The notes beneath the pieces were generated by a model, which was not told the origin of the DNA, did no database searches, and was given only the letters and a program-made list of their open reading frames with translations. A DNA stretch of 64,000 bases from assembly GCF_024539815.1 (NCBI RefSeq), contig NZ_JAHHIU010000078.1:146739-210738 (forward strand). Direction: 5' to 3'. The translations under genes were made by a program, and so were the position numbers. The stretch comes from Streptomyces hayashii (GTDB lineage: Bacteria > Actinomycetota > Actinomycetes > Streptomycetales > Streptomycetaceae). Shown piece by piece: positions 8,484 to 16,872 of the stretch (its first letter is position 1; each line of letters begins with the position of its first letter).

Positions 8484-8867
8484 CTACGACGCGGCCCGTA
8501 GCTCACGATCCTCAATGACGTTCTCGAACTCGTCGGCATCCTCGATCATCCCGTTGGTCTCCGGTGAGATCTCGTCCTCATCGCCGCCGAGCCGGCGGTT
8601 GAAGCTGCTCGACGCGGAGAACTTCAGCACCACGTAGTCGTCGACGTTGCTCTTGCCGAAGCGCACCTTGTGGCCCTTGTGGTCCTGTCGGTAGAAGCGG
8701 CCGAAGCTCGTGAGCACGACCGTCTCTCCGCAGCTGACCGCGCCCGTGAGTTCGCCGAGCAGCGACTCGTACACCTTGTTCACCACCCGGATCGGCAACC
8801 CGCTGCGAGTCGCGACCCGAGAGATGAACTCGCGCTTACTGACACGCGGATTCGTCGTCGTCTCCAT
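8484..8867 (-). CDS. HU/IHF-family DNA-binding protein
   Basis: A 127-residue protein. Residues 10-95 follow the HU fold: VSKREFISRVATRSGLPI, a dimerisation helix with YESLLGELTGAVSCGE, then the conserved VVLTSFGRFYRQDHKG and a short DNA-binding arm (VRFGKSNVDDYVVLKFSASS). The usual proline-tipped arm is altered and the C-terminal tail is acidic (residues about 98-127), unlike the basic tail of chromosomal HupS. ATG 8867 was chosen because the in-frame extension to 8996 crosses the AT-rich promoter island. It is the last gene of the leftward block and may compact or mark element DNA, an inference. Confidence 0.8.
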   Translation of the reverse strand: METTTNPRVSKREFISRVATRSGLPIRVVNKVYESLLGELTGAVSCGETVVLTSFGRFYRQDHKGHKVRFGKSNVDDYVVLKFSASSSFNRRLGGDEDEISPETNGMIEDADEFENVIEDRELRAAS

Positions 8868-9000
8868 ACCCACACCCTGTCCTGTCGCCCTTCGTGACGC
8901 GGTTTCGCTGAGAAACCAGTCTATCGAAGATAGTAACGAGTCGAGAAGGAGAGGCGGGCTTATGGAGTGCCACTCGCTACGCTTGTCTTGGCCCATTCGG
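8868..9000 (-). promoter_or_regulatory. promoter-like island of the HU-like gene
   Basis: On the coding strand the island contains CTATCTTCGATAG (8921-8933), an imperfect palindrome holding the recurring TTCGATAG motif, preceded by GACTCGT. It sits about 55 bases before the chosen start, suitable for a promoter or operator. Confidence 0.5.
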
Positions 9001-9366
9001 CTAGAGCTCCAGATCCGGCTCGATCTCCTCCCGGTCGTCCTTGGGCTCGTAGTCGACCGACTCGATGATGTTCCGCGTGTTCGGATCGCGGCGCTGGTTC
9101 ACGACCCTGTCGTGGGACTCCTCGAACCGCTGCTGCGCCGCCACGCGGTGGGCAGCATCGAGCTTCGCGCCGATGTTGCGCTCCCCGAACTCCATCATCG
9201 AGCCCAGCGCCGACTTCGTGCCCTGCTTGATCGCGTTGACGTTCGGCTTGTTCTGCGCCCGCTGCTGCTCCCATCGGCTCCGGTCCTCCGGCGTGACGTA
9301 GCCGAACATCCGCGCAAAACGTGAGCCGAACCTGACCTGCTGTCCCTCATTCTGTTCCTGGCTCAT
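9001..9366 (-). CDS. hypothetical protein, 121 aa
   Basis: A highly charged, helical, soluble protein with an acidic C-terminus (DDREEIEPDLEL). ATG 9366 follows GAGGAAGG. It begins 41 bases after the 578-residue gene and is therefore probably in the RNA polymerase operon. No domain recognised. A small charged accessory to the polymerase, comparable in size to an omega-type subunit, is possible but no sequence similarity supports it. Confidence 0.6.
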   Translation of the reverse strand: MSQEQNEGQQVRFGSRFARMFGYVTPEDRSRWEQQRAQNKPNVNAIKQGTKSALGSMMEFGERNIGAKLDAAHRVAAQQRFEESHDRVVNQRRDPNTRNIIESVDYEPKDDREEIEPDLEL

Positions 9367-9407
9367 GGTCCTTCCTCCTGCTCCTTGTTCGTGTTCTCGG
9401 ATCGCCC

Positions 9408-11147
9408 TCAGGCTGGCTGGTAGTCCTCGGAATCGGCCTCAGCGTTCGGGCTCTCGTTCTGCGGGCCGGCCTCCTGCTCGGACGACGGACCCGTAGGGCG
9501 CGACCGCGGTTTGAGCCGCTGCTCCTCGAAGAAGGCACCCGGGTCGTCGACCGCCGTCTGCAGCGTCTGCTGCCAGTTCTCCCCGAGGCTCCGCTTCAGC
9601 TCGGCCTCAAGCTCCGGGTACTTCTCGTTCACCGCCTCCATCGCGTCGACGTAAGCGTTGGAGTAGACCCGCTGCTGCTCCTCGGGCGGCAGGCCGTCGA
9701 TGTCCATGCTCGCGATCATCACCTCGGACTGGTCCAGGCGGTGCTGGAGCGTGTCGGGCAGTCCGCTGTTGTCCAGGCCCTGCTTCTGCGCCGCGAAGCC
9801 GACCAGGTAGCCGAGCATGTTGCCCCCGTAGCCCTCTTGGTCGCCGCGGCCCAGCGCGTCGAGCAGCGAGGTCTTCATCGTCTCGGCGAGCTGGACCTGG
9901 TGGGCGTCCGCATCCATGGGCCGGCGCAGCGTGAACATCCCGTCCTCGGGCAGACGCTGACCCAGCTGGTCGTCGAACTCCCCGCTCCAGACCGTGCGGA
10001 CCCGGTCGGAGCCTGCGATCCGCTCCTCGTGCGCGGGAGCCTTGACGATCCGGCCGTGGGCCACGCCGTTGAACATCGTGCGCAGCTCGGGCTCGTACTC
10101 CATCCGCTCGCCGATGATCATTCGCGCGCGCTGGACGACCTCCTGGCGCTCCAGGCCGTCTTCGCGCATCTGCTCGTGCAGCCGCTTGCGCATCGCCCGG
10201 TAGCTGTCGCGGATCAGGCCGGCGTCCGCGCCCGGCTCACGCATCTTCCAGAAGGCGTTCTCCATGAGCGCGACCTCGGTCATGGCTGCCGAGTCCGGGG
10301 TGAACATCTCCCGGTGGCCGCGCTCACGGTGCTGCATGGCGTCGAAGCGCTTGCGCCACTTCTTCGTCAGGTGGTCACGCGGATCGGTGCTGCCGATGAG
10401 GCGCTCGCGCCGGGCGTCGCTCGGCACGTCCTTGAAGATCCTCTGCCGGTGCGCGATGCCGCTCTCGGCAGAGGCGATCATGCCGCGGGTCCTGGTGTCG
10501 ATGCGTTCCTGGATCTTGTCCTTGAGGGGCTGAAGGTAGCTGTCCATCTCCTTCTTGAAGTCCGGGGCGAGCATCCGCATCGTCATCACCATGCCGACGG
10601 CCTGGATGATCGAGTTGGCATTCACTCCGCGCGAGAGCGGCTTGAGACACGACTGCATCATCATCTGCATGTAGACGTGGTGCATGACGCCGAGCTCCTG
10701 CGTCCGTTCCTCGTCGTTGAAGCCGGGCACCAGCAGCTTCGAGTCACGCAGCGAGGCCATGTACTTCTCGCCGGCCAGCCGCGTCTCCGCCCGGAGCTTG
10801 AGCAGCTGCTCGCGCTGGTCCAGGCCCTCGGTCTCGTCCTCTGCCCGGTCGACGTCGATCCCGTGCACGCGCTCGCGGTCGGCCATTCGATCCTGTGTCT
10901 TCGCGCCGAAGAACCCGCGGGCGCGGTCCCGGAGCCGCTCGCGCCAGGCGCGCGAACCGTCTGCGTCCTCCGGTCCGGGCTCGTCGATCACCTCGGCGTC
11001 GATCGGCTCGTTCGAGCGCGAGTCCCAGTAGGCGTATGCGCTGCTCTGCGGCTCGTCGGCCTGCTGCCGGTCGTCGTCCACCGGAAGCTCCTTGGCCGCG
11101 CGCGGGCGGCCCGCAGGGCCCGTTCCCAGTTCCTTGTGCTGTGCCAT
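9408..11147 (-). CDS. hypothetical protein coupled to the RNA polymerase gene
   Basis: A 579-residue, mostly helical, charged protein. Its ATG at 11147 lies one base past the TGA of the polymerase gene (TGAAATG), so translation is almost certainly coupled. No P-loop, zinc site, helix-turn-helix or sigma-like region was found. The middle (residues about 120-220) has Met-rich helices (GVMHHVYMQMMMQSCLKPLS) and the C-terminus is Glu/Pro/Ser-rich and disordered. An upstream extension of the frame to 11243 runs inside the polymerase gene and is rejected. The tight link makes it the best candidate for an initiation or accessory factor of the polymerase; this is inference from position only. Confidence 0.75.
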   Translation of the reverse strand: MAQHKELGTGPAGRPRAAKELPVDDDRQQADEPQSSAYAYWDSRSNEPIDAEVIDEPGPEDADGSRAWRERLRDRARGFFGAKTQDRMADRERVHGIDVDRAEDETEGLDQREQLLKLRAETRLAGEKYMASLRDSKLLVPGFNDEERTQELGVMHHVYMQMMMQSCLKPLSRGVNANSIIQAVGMVMTMRMLAPDFKKEMDSYLQPLKDKIQERIDTRTRGMIASAESGIAHRQRIFKDVPSDARRERLIGSTDPRDHLTKKWRKRFDAMQHRERGHREMFTPDSAAMTEVALMENAFWKMREPGADAGLIRDSYRAMRKRLHEQMREDGLERQEVVQRARMIIGERMEYEPELRTMFNGVAHGRIVKAPAHEERIAGSDRVRTVWSGEFDDQLGQRLPEDGMFTLRRPMDADAHQVQLAETMKTSLLDALGRGDQEGYGGNMLGYLVGFAAQKQGLDNSGLPDTLQHRLDQSEVMIASMDIDGLPPEEQQRVYSNAYVDAMEAVNEKYPELEAELKRSLGENWQQTLQTAVDDPGAFFEEQRLKPRSRPTGPSSEQEAGPQNESPNAEADSEDYQPA

Positions 11148-11148
11148 T

Positions 11149-14100
11149 TCAGTAGCCCGCCCCGTAGTCGTCGTCGCCCTGCGGCTGATCGATCTCGATG
11201 CTCGGCGTGTAGACCGGGCGCGACGCGCCCACGCCCACGGCATGCGCAGAGCGGCGGTGCGAGCCGCGGGTGCGGGAGGTCCCCGCGTCCTGAGAGATCA
11301 CGTCGCGCTTGACCGCCGAGTCATCGACGGCGATCGCAGCGCTGTCCAGGCCCTGCGCCTCGGCGGAGCTCAGCTGATCGAGCTGCCGGGACATCTCCGC
11401 CCGGGCCTTCCGGGTCCCCGAGGACGCGAACTGCTCGTTCTTCTCGCCGTCGTAGACGCTCTCGCGGTTCTTGGCCGCCTGCACGAGCGCCTCGAAGCCA
11501 CCGCCGTAGGCCATCCGGTCCATCACGGTGCCCCGCAGCGTCGGGTCCTCTTCGAGGTTGCGGATGAGCCCGGTTTTCGGGTCCTCCAGCGAACTGGCCA
11601 CGCGGGCCACGTAGTCCGGGTTGACCGTGACGCCGAAGCCCTCTTTGGACTCGTAGAACTCGATGAACTTCTTCTCCCACTCCTCGGCCGTGGCCTGGAC
11701 GGGCTCACCGTCGAGGAATGCCGTGCGCCACTGACCGGGGCCGACGTGTTCGATGCTGCGGCCCCTCCAGAGCTCGCGGCCGGGGCCCTGGAGCATCGCG
11801 TACTTGTGCCGGGCCTCGGCGGCGTCGTGCTTGGCCTGCAGGATCGACTGGGTCACCGGGTAGGTGATCTCCAGGACGGCCTTGAGGTCTTCGCCGCGCA
11901 GCGCGCGCACGGCGCGCTGGCTGAACGAGCCGCCCAGGCCGGTGCCGTGAGCCTTGATTGCCGTGGCGAACATCGAGGCTTCCTGGTCGGCCTGCGTGAT
12001 GCCGGGCGTGCCCTGCGCATCGCCCAGGTTCCGGGCGTAGTCGGTGAGCTTCTTCTCGCTGCCCTTGGCACCGGTCTCGACGCAGACCTCGCGCACGCTC
12101 TGCAGGTGCGCCTCGCGGTCCGAGAACGTCAGTGCCGCGCCGAACTCGCCACGCTGCGCCTGGCGGTACAGCGCGCTCAGCTCCTCCGTCACGACCTGCT
12201 GGTCGAGCTTGATGTCCTCAGGCGACTCTGCGCCCGTGAGCGCTTGCAGCCGGAGCCGGTTCGCCTCGCTGCGCGAGCTCTCCAGCTCCTCAGCCAGAGC
12301 AGTGTCCTTGGAGAGCGCGACCTGGGTGTCCAGCGAGACGTGCATGGCCAGCGGGTGCGAGCCGTCGCCCTTGACCACGCCGGTGTCCAGCAGGTTGGCC
12401 GGCACCGAGAGCTTCGCCAGGGCTTCCCCCTTGGCGGCCTCGCTGTGCAGCTTCACCACGGCGACCGCGTCGCCGTCGAAGTCGCCGTCGAAGCAGGCGT
12501 CCATCACCGGGTTGATCGCGGCACCGGTGAGCCGGTCGTCGATCGCGACCCGCATGTAACGCACGCCGGCGTCACGGAGCACCGGGTCACGCCACACCAG
12601 CGCGTGGTCACCCTCGGCCAGCCCCAGCTGCTCGGCCTTGACCGAGCTCAGCGCAACCTGGTCGACGTCCAGCCGCGGGTCCGCAGTCCACACCATCGTC
12701 GCCGAGTCGGTCAGCCGCGAGGCCATCAGCCCGGTCTTGAAGATGTTGTTCTTGCCCGTGAGCACCCGGTTCTGCACGTCGGTCGTGATCGCCTCGAAGG
12801 CGCGCTGAGCGCGCGAGACCGACTCGCTCATGCCGCGGCGCACCTCGGAGCGCTTCTCCGCGGACAGACCCTGGCCGTCCAGCTGCTCGGTCATGTAGCG
12901 GTAGCGGCAGGCCTCGACGAAGACGTCCTGGTAGCTGCGGGTGTAGTCGTGCGTGACGGAGGACCCGTCCTCGAACTCCTGGCCACTGCGCAGATGCGAG
13001 GACATCACCGGCAGCTTCCACGAGCTCGCGCTCACCGTCTCGGTCTGCTCACCGGTCGGATACGTGAGCGGGAACGGGATCTCCATGTCGCCGCCGCGGT
13101 CGCCGATGAGATCGCCGAAGGACTTGCGCATCGCCGTGGTGTTCAGTCCCGGGAGCTGGCCCTCCTTGCGCGGCTGAGTGCGCAGCAGCTCGGGCATCGG
13201 GATGAACCGGCGCTCGGGGCGCTCGTCGATGCCCTCGGCCTGGCCGACCACCCGCAGCGTGCCGTCAGCCTCCATGTCCATGCCGGTCACCAGCAGGTAC
13301 TCGCGCAGGTTCGACTCGGCCCCGCTGTTGTGGCCGTAGAACTCGTGCATGATCGCCGGGCAGTCCTGAGACTGCAGCGCCCAGGCCAGCTGCGAGGAGG
13401 CTTTGCGGCCCTTGCCAGCACGCACCTGCTCGTCGTCGTAGATCTTTGTCTTCTCGTCGACGGCCATGTGGGTGACCACGAAGCGCATCTCGCCCAGGGC
13501 ACTCGGCCGCAGTTCTCCGTTGGGGGAGCGCAGGTCGGAGACGTTTCCGCTCATCAGCTCGCGCGCCGAGCCCGCGTTGCGCCGGGAGATCAGGCTGAAC
13601 GGGCTCATCACCACGTCCAGGCCCGGGTTGGCCCGGAACCAGTTGACCTCTTCGACGACATCCTGCTCCTGCGCGTCCTGCAGCGGCATGTCCCGGTCGA
13701 CGATTAGCGAGATCACGCCCTTGTTGCCGTGCAGATCCGAGATCTTGTCGCCCACGACGAGATCGCGCTCCTGGCCGCCGGCGCCGCGGATGCGGTGGCG
13801 CTCGGCGAACTCCTTCGACACCACGATCGGGTCATCAGCGGTCCAGCCGCCGAAGGTCATCAGCGCCGTCTTCGCCGGCGCGGTGACCTCAGAAGACTGC
13901 ATGATCGTCGAGGCCGTCATCTGCTGGCGGTCGAACGGGTCGTACCGCAGCGTCTCGAGCTCGGGGAGAGCCATGAGCGGCGCACGCTGTCCGGCCACGC
14001 TCTCGTCGCCCGGCACGATCCGGCCGTCGGCGTCGACCTGGGCCTGAGTGGTCAGGTACCGCACGATGCCCTGGTTGGTCGCGCCTCCGGTCATCACCGG

Positions 14101-16695
14101 GTCGAAGTAGCCGCTGGGCGCAGCGACGTTGTTCCGGTCTTTGCCGGTGAGTACCGTCATGTTCCGCCCGCCGGTGAGCCGCCAAGCGTCGAAGCGGTTG
14201 TCGTCAGCCGGGTCAGTTTGGTCGCGCTGGGCCCGGTACTCGGCGTAGATCGTCGAGCCGGCCTTGATTTCGTTGGAGTAGCGCACACGGCGCGCCTCGG
14301 TCTGCAGGATCGCGGCCGTCCACTCGTCCAGGTGCTCCTTGATCTCGCCGGTGGACTCGTCGAGCTGGTACGTGGTGGCGCGCTCGATGAAGTCGAGCGG
14401 GTGCTTCGTGCCGTACAGCTGCGAGTAGACCGCGTTGAGCGAGGAGGGCTCGCCGGTCTCGCTGCGCCCGGCGATGAGGTCGCCGGCGATCTGGTACTGG
14501 ATGCGCTCGTGCATGAGCTGCTCGTAGCCGCGCAGGCGCGTGCGTTCCTCGACCGAGGTCGGAGCCTCGCCCGGAGTCTGGGCCGTGATCGTGGCCTCGT
14601 AGCCCGGCACGACCAGGGCGTTATCCCCGCTGGCGAAGGCGGTGGTGATCTCGCCGTACTCGCCGACATCGAAGACCTGGCCGATCTCACCCGAGATCGG
14701 AGTCCCCTTGCCGTCACGGCGCTGCTTCTCGCCGCTCCAGCGGATGACGCCCTGCTCGTCGACCAGGATCTCGGAGACCGTCGCCGCGTTGCGCTCGATG
14801 CTCTCGCGCACGGTGGCCCCGATGCGCCGCATGAATGCAGATTCGTGATCGGCGATCGGCACGGAGCGCTCGGCGTCGAAGCGGACGAGCCGGTCCTTGA
14901 ACCGGGTCGTCTGGAAGGTCGAGCCCATCATCTCGTCGGGGGAGATTCCGCAACGACGAAGCGCCGAGGCGAGGTTGTCGAGGTTCGACCACTGCCCGGT
15001 GGGGCTGGTCATGTACCGCGCCACCCGGTCCGGGTTGAAGCGCTGGTCGACCCACTCGCCGTCGACGTCGTGGGGCTCCGCCTCCCAGGTCCCGATGAGT
15101 TCGAAGGGGACGTCCTCGGCGTGCTGCCGGACCTTCTCGACGGCGGTGCCGCCGTAGACGAGGTTGCCCATCTCGGGCACTTCCTCGGCCTGCAACTCGC
15201 CGATCTCCTCCAGCCTTTCCTGGTACATCTCTTCGGTCGCCCCCGGGCGCAGCAGATCGCGGTGCGCGCCGGTGAGGACGTCCCAGTAGGAGCGCTGGAT
15301 CGCAGCGACCTCAGAGTCAGCCGAGTACTCCGGCGGCTCGATCGCATCCAGCTGTCCGCCGGTTCGCTCCAGCTCGGCCTCAGCACGAGCGATCAGGTCT
15401 TCGACGCCAAGAGCTGCCTGCAGGTTCTCCCGCGCGCTCTCGACGGCGGCCTTCGCGTAGGCCTCAGCGGGCTGGGCGTCGATGAAGAAGGTCGGCAGGG
15501 AGCGGTTCTTCGCGTCCCGGCGCAGCATCACCTTCGACCCGGGCCGGGGACCGGACTCGCCCGGGGCCACATAGTTGCCGACCACGAACATCGACTCCCG
15601 GTCGACGTGGTAGCTGTCGGGCACATCCACCAGCGTGCGGCCACGGCCGCGCTCCTGGTGCGTCGTGCCCATCTCGCCGGCGGCGTGCCCCGGAAGATCC
15701 GTGCGCTCGATGCGGTGGCCCTGGGCGAAGCGCAGCAGTTGAACGGCCTCCGCCGGCGAGGGGGAGTAGACCGCCATGCCGCCGGGGACCCGGTAGTTCG
15801 TCGAGTAGCGCAGCACGGTGCCGTTGTCGTAGATCCGGGCTCCGGCGTACTCCTCCTGGCGCGTGTCGGTGAGGCGGATCTCCATGCCGGTCTGGGCGAT
15901 CTTCGCCTTGATCTGACCGGGCTCGCGGTCGCGCATCACCTCGTAGGACACGCCCTGGGCCTTCAGCTCTTCGAGCAGTGCTGCCGAGCGTGCCACGGCG
16001 CGCCGGGACATGAAGCGGTTGCGGTCGACACGGTTCGTCTGGGGATCCCGGCCGCCGTCGATGACCCACTCGCGGACCTGGTCGTACTCCTGCTGGCTCA
16101 TCTTGTCCATCAGCGCGGTGAGCCCAGCGGCGTCATCGTTCGTCATCGCTCGGCCGGCCTCGAAAGGTTTGCCCTCGTCGTCGATGCGCCAGAGCACCAT
16201 GTTCCCGCGACGGGGATCGGCCAGGGTCTCCACCTCGCCGCCGGCCACGCGTGCGATCGTCTCGTCCGGCAGGTACACCAGCGCAGTCCCGGCGCGCTTC
16301 ACGGTCGCGCGTTCGGACCAGTCGGGGTCGTAGGGGCTGATCGGCAGCCGGGCCGACTTCGGGTCGGCCTGGGCACCGACGCCGGTGGCACGGATGAACT
16401 CCCGCTGCGACTGCTGGTAGCTCTCGTTCTGCGGGGAATGGTCACCGAACTGCGGCTCGTAGTCGGACACCTTCTCCGCGAATGCCTGGTCGATGGCGGT
16501 GAGGCAGTCCGTGACGCCCAGCCGCGGGTCGGCCAGCGCGGTGCCCCGCTGTCCGAGGATCTCGTCGACCCGGGCGCGGATCGCCTTGGCCTGGGAGATC
16601 GGGATGACCTGTCCGGTCTGATCCCGGGCCTGTTCGACTGCCTTGTAGTAGACGTACTCATAGAAGTACCTGCGCAGTCCGTGTGCCTTCTTCAT
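11149..16695 (-). CDS. single-chain DNA-dependent RNA polymerase (fused beta and beta'-like)
   Basis: An 1,848-residue protein. Beta-like blocks in order: ALMTFGGWTADDPIVVSKEF (~943-962, compare RpoB PWNGYNFEDSI), GDKISDLHGNKGVIS with both catalytic-site lysines (~980-996), and LDVVMSPFSLISRRNAG (~1005-1022, compare RpoB VDIVLNPLGVPSRMNIG). Beta'-like blocks: LTGKNNIFKTGLMASRLTDS (~1310, compare RpoC [20 protein letters not shown]), DPVLRDAG, and DFDGDAVAV (~1402), the metal-binding motif. TQSILQAKH (~1615) keeps the TQ(x6)H spacing of the RpoC trigger loop, including the His. Streptomyces RpoB plus RpoC total about 2,460 residues, so this chain is compact. The first 900 residues are unassigned. 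Start ATG 16695 has GGAGG ten bases upstream; TTG 16701 is an alternative. From memory, the closest described family is the predicted single-polypeptide polymerase Cgl1702 of Corynebacterium. Confidence 0.93.
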   Translation of the reverse strand: MKKAHGLRRYFYEYVYYKAVEQARDQTGQVIPISQAKAIRARVDEILGQRGTALADPRLGVTDCLTAIDQAFAEKVSDYEPQFGDHSPQNESYQQSQREFIRATGVGAQADPKSARLPISPYDPDWSERATVKRAGTALVYLPDETIARVAGGEVETLADPRRGNMVLWRIDDEGKPFEAGRAMTNDDAAGLTALMDKMSQQEYDQVREWVIDGGRDPQTNRVDRNRFMSRRAVARSAALLEELKAQGVSYEVMRDREPGQIKAKIAQTGMEIRLTDTRQEEYAGARIYDNGTVLRYSTNYRVPGGMAVYSPSPAEAVQLLRFAQGHRIERTDLPGHAAGEMGTTHQERGRGRTLVDVPDSYHVDRESMFVVGNYVAPGESGPRPGSKVMLRRDAKNRSLPTFFIDAQPAEAYAKAAVESARENLQAALGVEDLIARAEAELERTGGQLDAIEPPEYSADSEVAAIQRSYWDVLTGAHRDLLRPGATEEMYQERLEEIGELQAEEVPEMGNLVYGGTAVEKVRQHAEDVPFELIGTWEAEPHDVDGEWVDQRFNPDRVARYMTSPTGQWSNLDNLASALRRCGISPDEMMGSTFQTTRFKDRLVRFDAERSVPIADHESAFMRRIGATVRESIERNAATVSEILVDEQGVIRWSGEKQRRDGKGTPISGEIGQVFDVGEYGEITTAFASGDNALVVPGYEATITAQTPGEAPTSVEERTRLRGYEQLMHERIQYQIAGDLIAGRSETGEPSSLNAVYSQLYGTKHPLDFIERATTYQLDESTGEIKEHLDEWTAAILQTEARRVRYSNEIKAGSTIYAEYRAQRDQTDPADDNRFDAWRLTGGRNMTVLTGKDRNNVAAPSGYFDPVMTGGATNQGIVRYLTTQAQVDADGRIVPGDESVAGQRAPLMALPELETLRYDPFDRQQMTASTIMQSSEVTAPAKTALMTFGGWTADDPIVVSKEFAERHRIRGAGGQERDLVVGDKISDLHGNKGVISLIVDRDMPLQDAQEQDVVEEVNWFRANPGLDVVMSPFSLISRRNAGSARELMSGNVSDLRSPNGELRPSALGEMRFVVTHMAVDEKTKIYDDEQVRAGKGRKASSQLAWALQSQDCPAIMHEFYGHNSGAESNLREYLLVTGMDMEADGTLRVVGQAEGIDERPERRFIPMPELLRTQPRKEGQLPGLNTTAMRKSFGDLIGDRGGDMEIPFPLTYPTGEQTETVSASSWKLPVMSSHLRSGQEFEDGSSVTHDYTRSYQDVFVEACRYRYMTEQLDGQGLSAEKRSEVRRGMSESVSRAQRAFEAITTDVQNRVLTGKNNIFKTGLMASRLTDSATMVWTADPRLDVDQVALSSVKAEQLGLAEGDHALVWRDPVLRDAGVRYMRVAIDDRLTGAAINPVMDACFDGDFDGDAVAVVKLHSEAAKGEALAKLSVPANLLDTGVVKGDGSHPLAMHVSLDTQVALSKDTALAEELESSRSEANRLRLQALTGAESPEDIKLDQQVVTEELSALYRQAQRGEFGAALTFSDREAHLQSVREVCVETGAKGSEKKLTDYARNLGDAQGTPGITQADQEASMFATAIKAHGTGLGGSFSQRAVRALRGEDLKAVLEITYPVTQSILQAKHDAAEARHKYAMLQGPGRELWRGRSIEHVGPGQWRTAFLDGEPVQATAEEWEKKFIEFYESKEGFGVTVNPDYVARVASSLEDPKTGLIRNLEEDPTLRGTVMDRMAYGGGFEALVQAAKNRESVYDGEKNEQFASSGTRKARAEMSRQLDQLSSAEAQGLDSAAIAVDDSAVKRDVISQDAGTSRTRGSHRRSAHAVGVGASRPVYTPSIEIDQPQGDDDYGAGY

Positions 16696-16787
16696 AGTCA
16701 ATCAGCCTCCTGTGGACGCTCGGGGTTACATAAGTATGTATAGAGCCTACTCTGCCTATCGAAAGGAAGTTAGGGGTCATCCAGAAA
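16696..16787 (-). promoter_or_regulatory. promoter-like island of the RNA polymerase gene
   Basis: The coding strand carries CCTTTCGATAGGCAGAGTAG followed by GCTCTATACATACTTATGTA, an unusually A+T-rich stretch between two GC-rich genes. CTATCGAAA on the + strand at 16756-16764 is the recurring motif. A GGAGG at the downstream edge is the ribosome site. The upstream limit is the terminator of the coupling-protein gene. Confidence 0.55.
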
Positions 16788-16839
16788 GGCCAGTGCCGAG
16801 GCAGTCTCCCTTAGTCGAGAGACGACCTCGGCACTGGCC
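16788..16839. terminator. terminator hairpin after the coupling-protein gene
   Basis: GGCCAGTGCCGAGG (16788-16801) pairs perfectly with 16826-16839, with a further inner GTCTC/GAGAC stem. It lies 33 bases past the end of the gene at 16873 on the - strand and separates it from the polymerase operon. Confidence 0.85.
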
Positions 16840-16872
16840 GTGATCCTTGGCTGGCCCCCAAGTGGCCGTCGG

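Noticed and set aside
9408..11147. Sigma factor or TFB-like protein
   Set aside because: No helix-turn-helix, zinc ribbon or sigma region 2/4 pattern could be seen, so I kept it as unknown.
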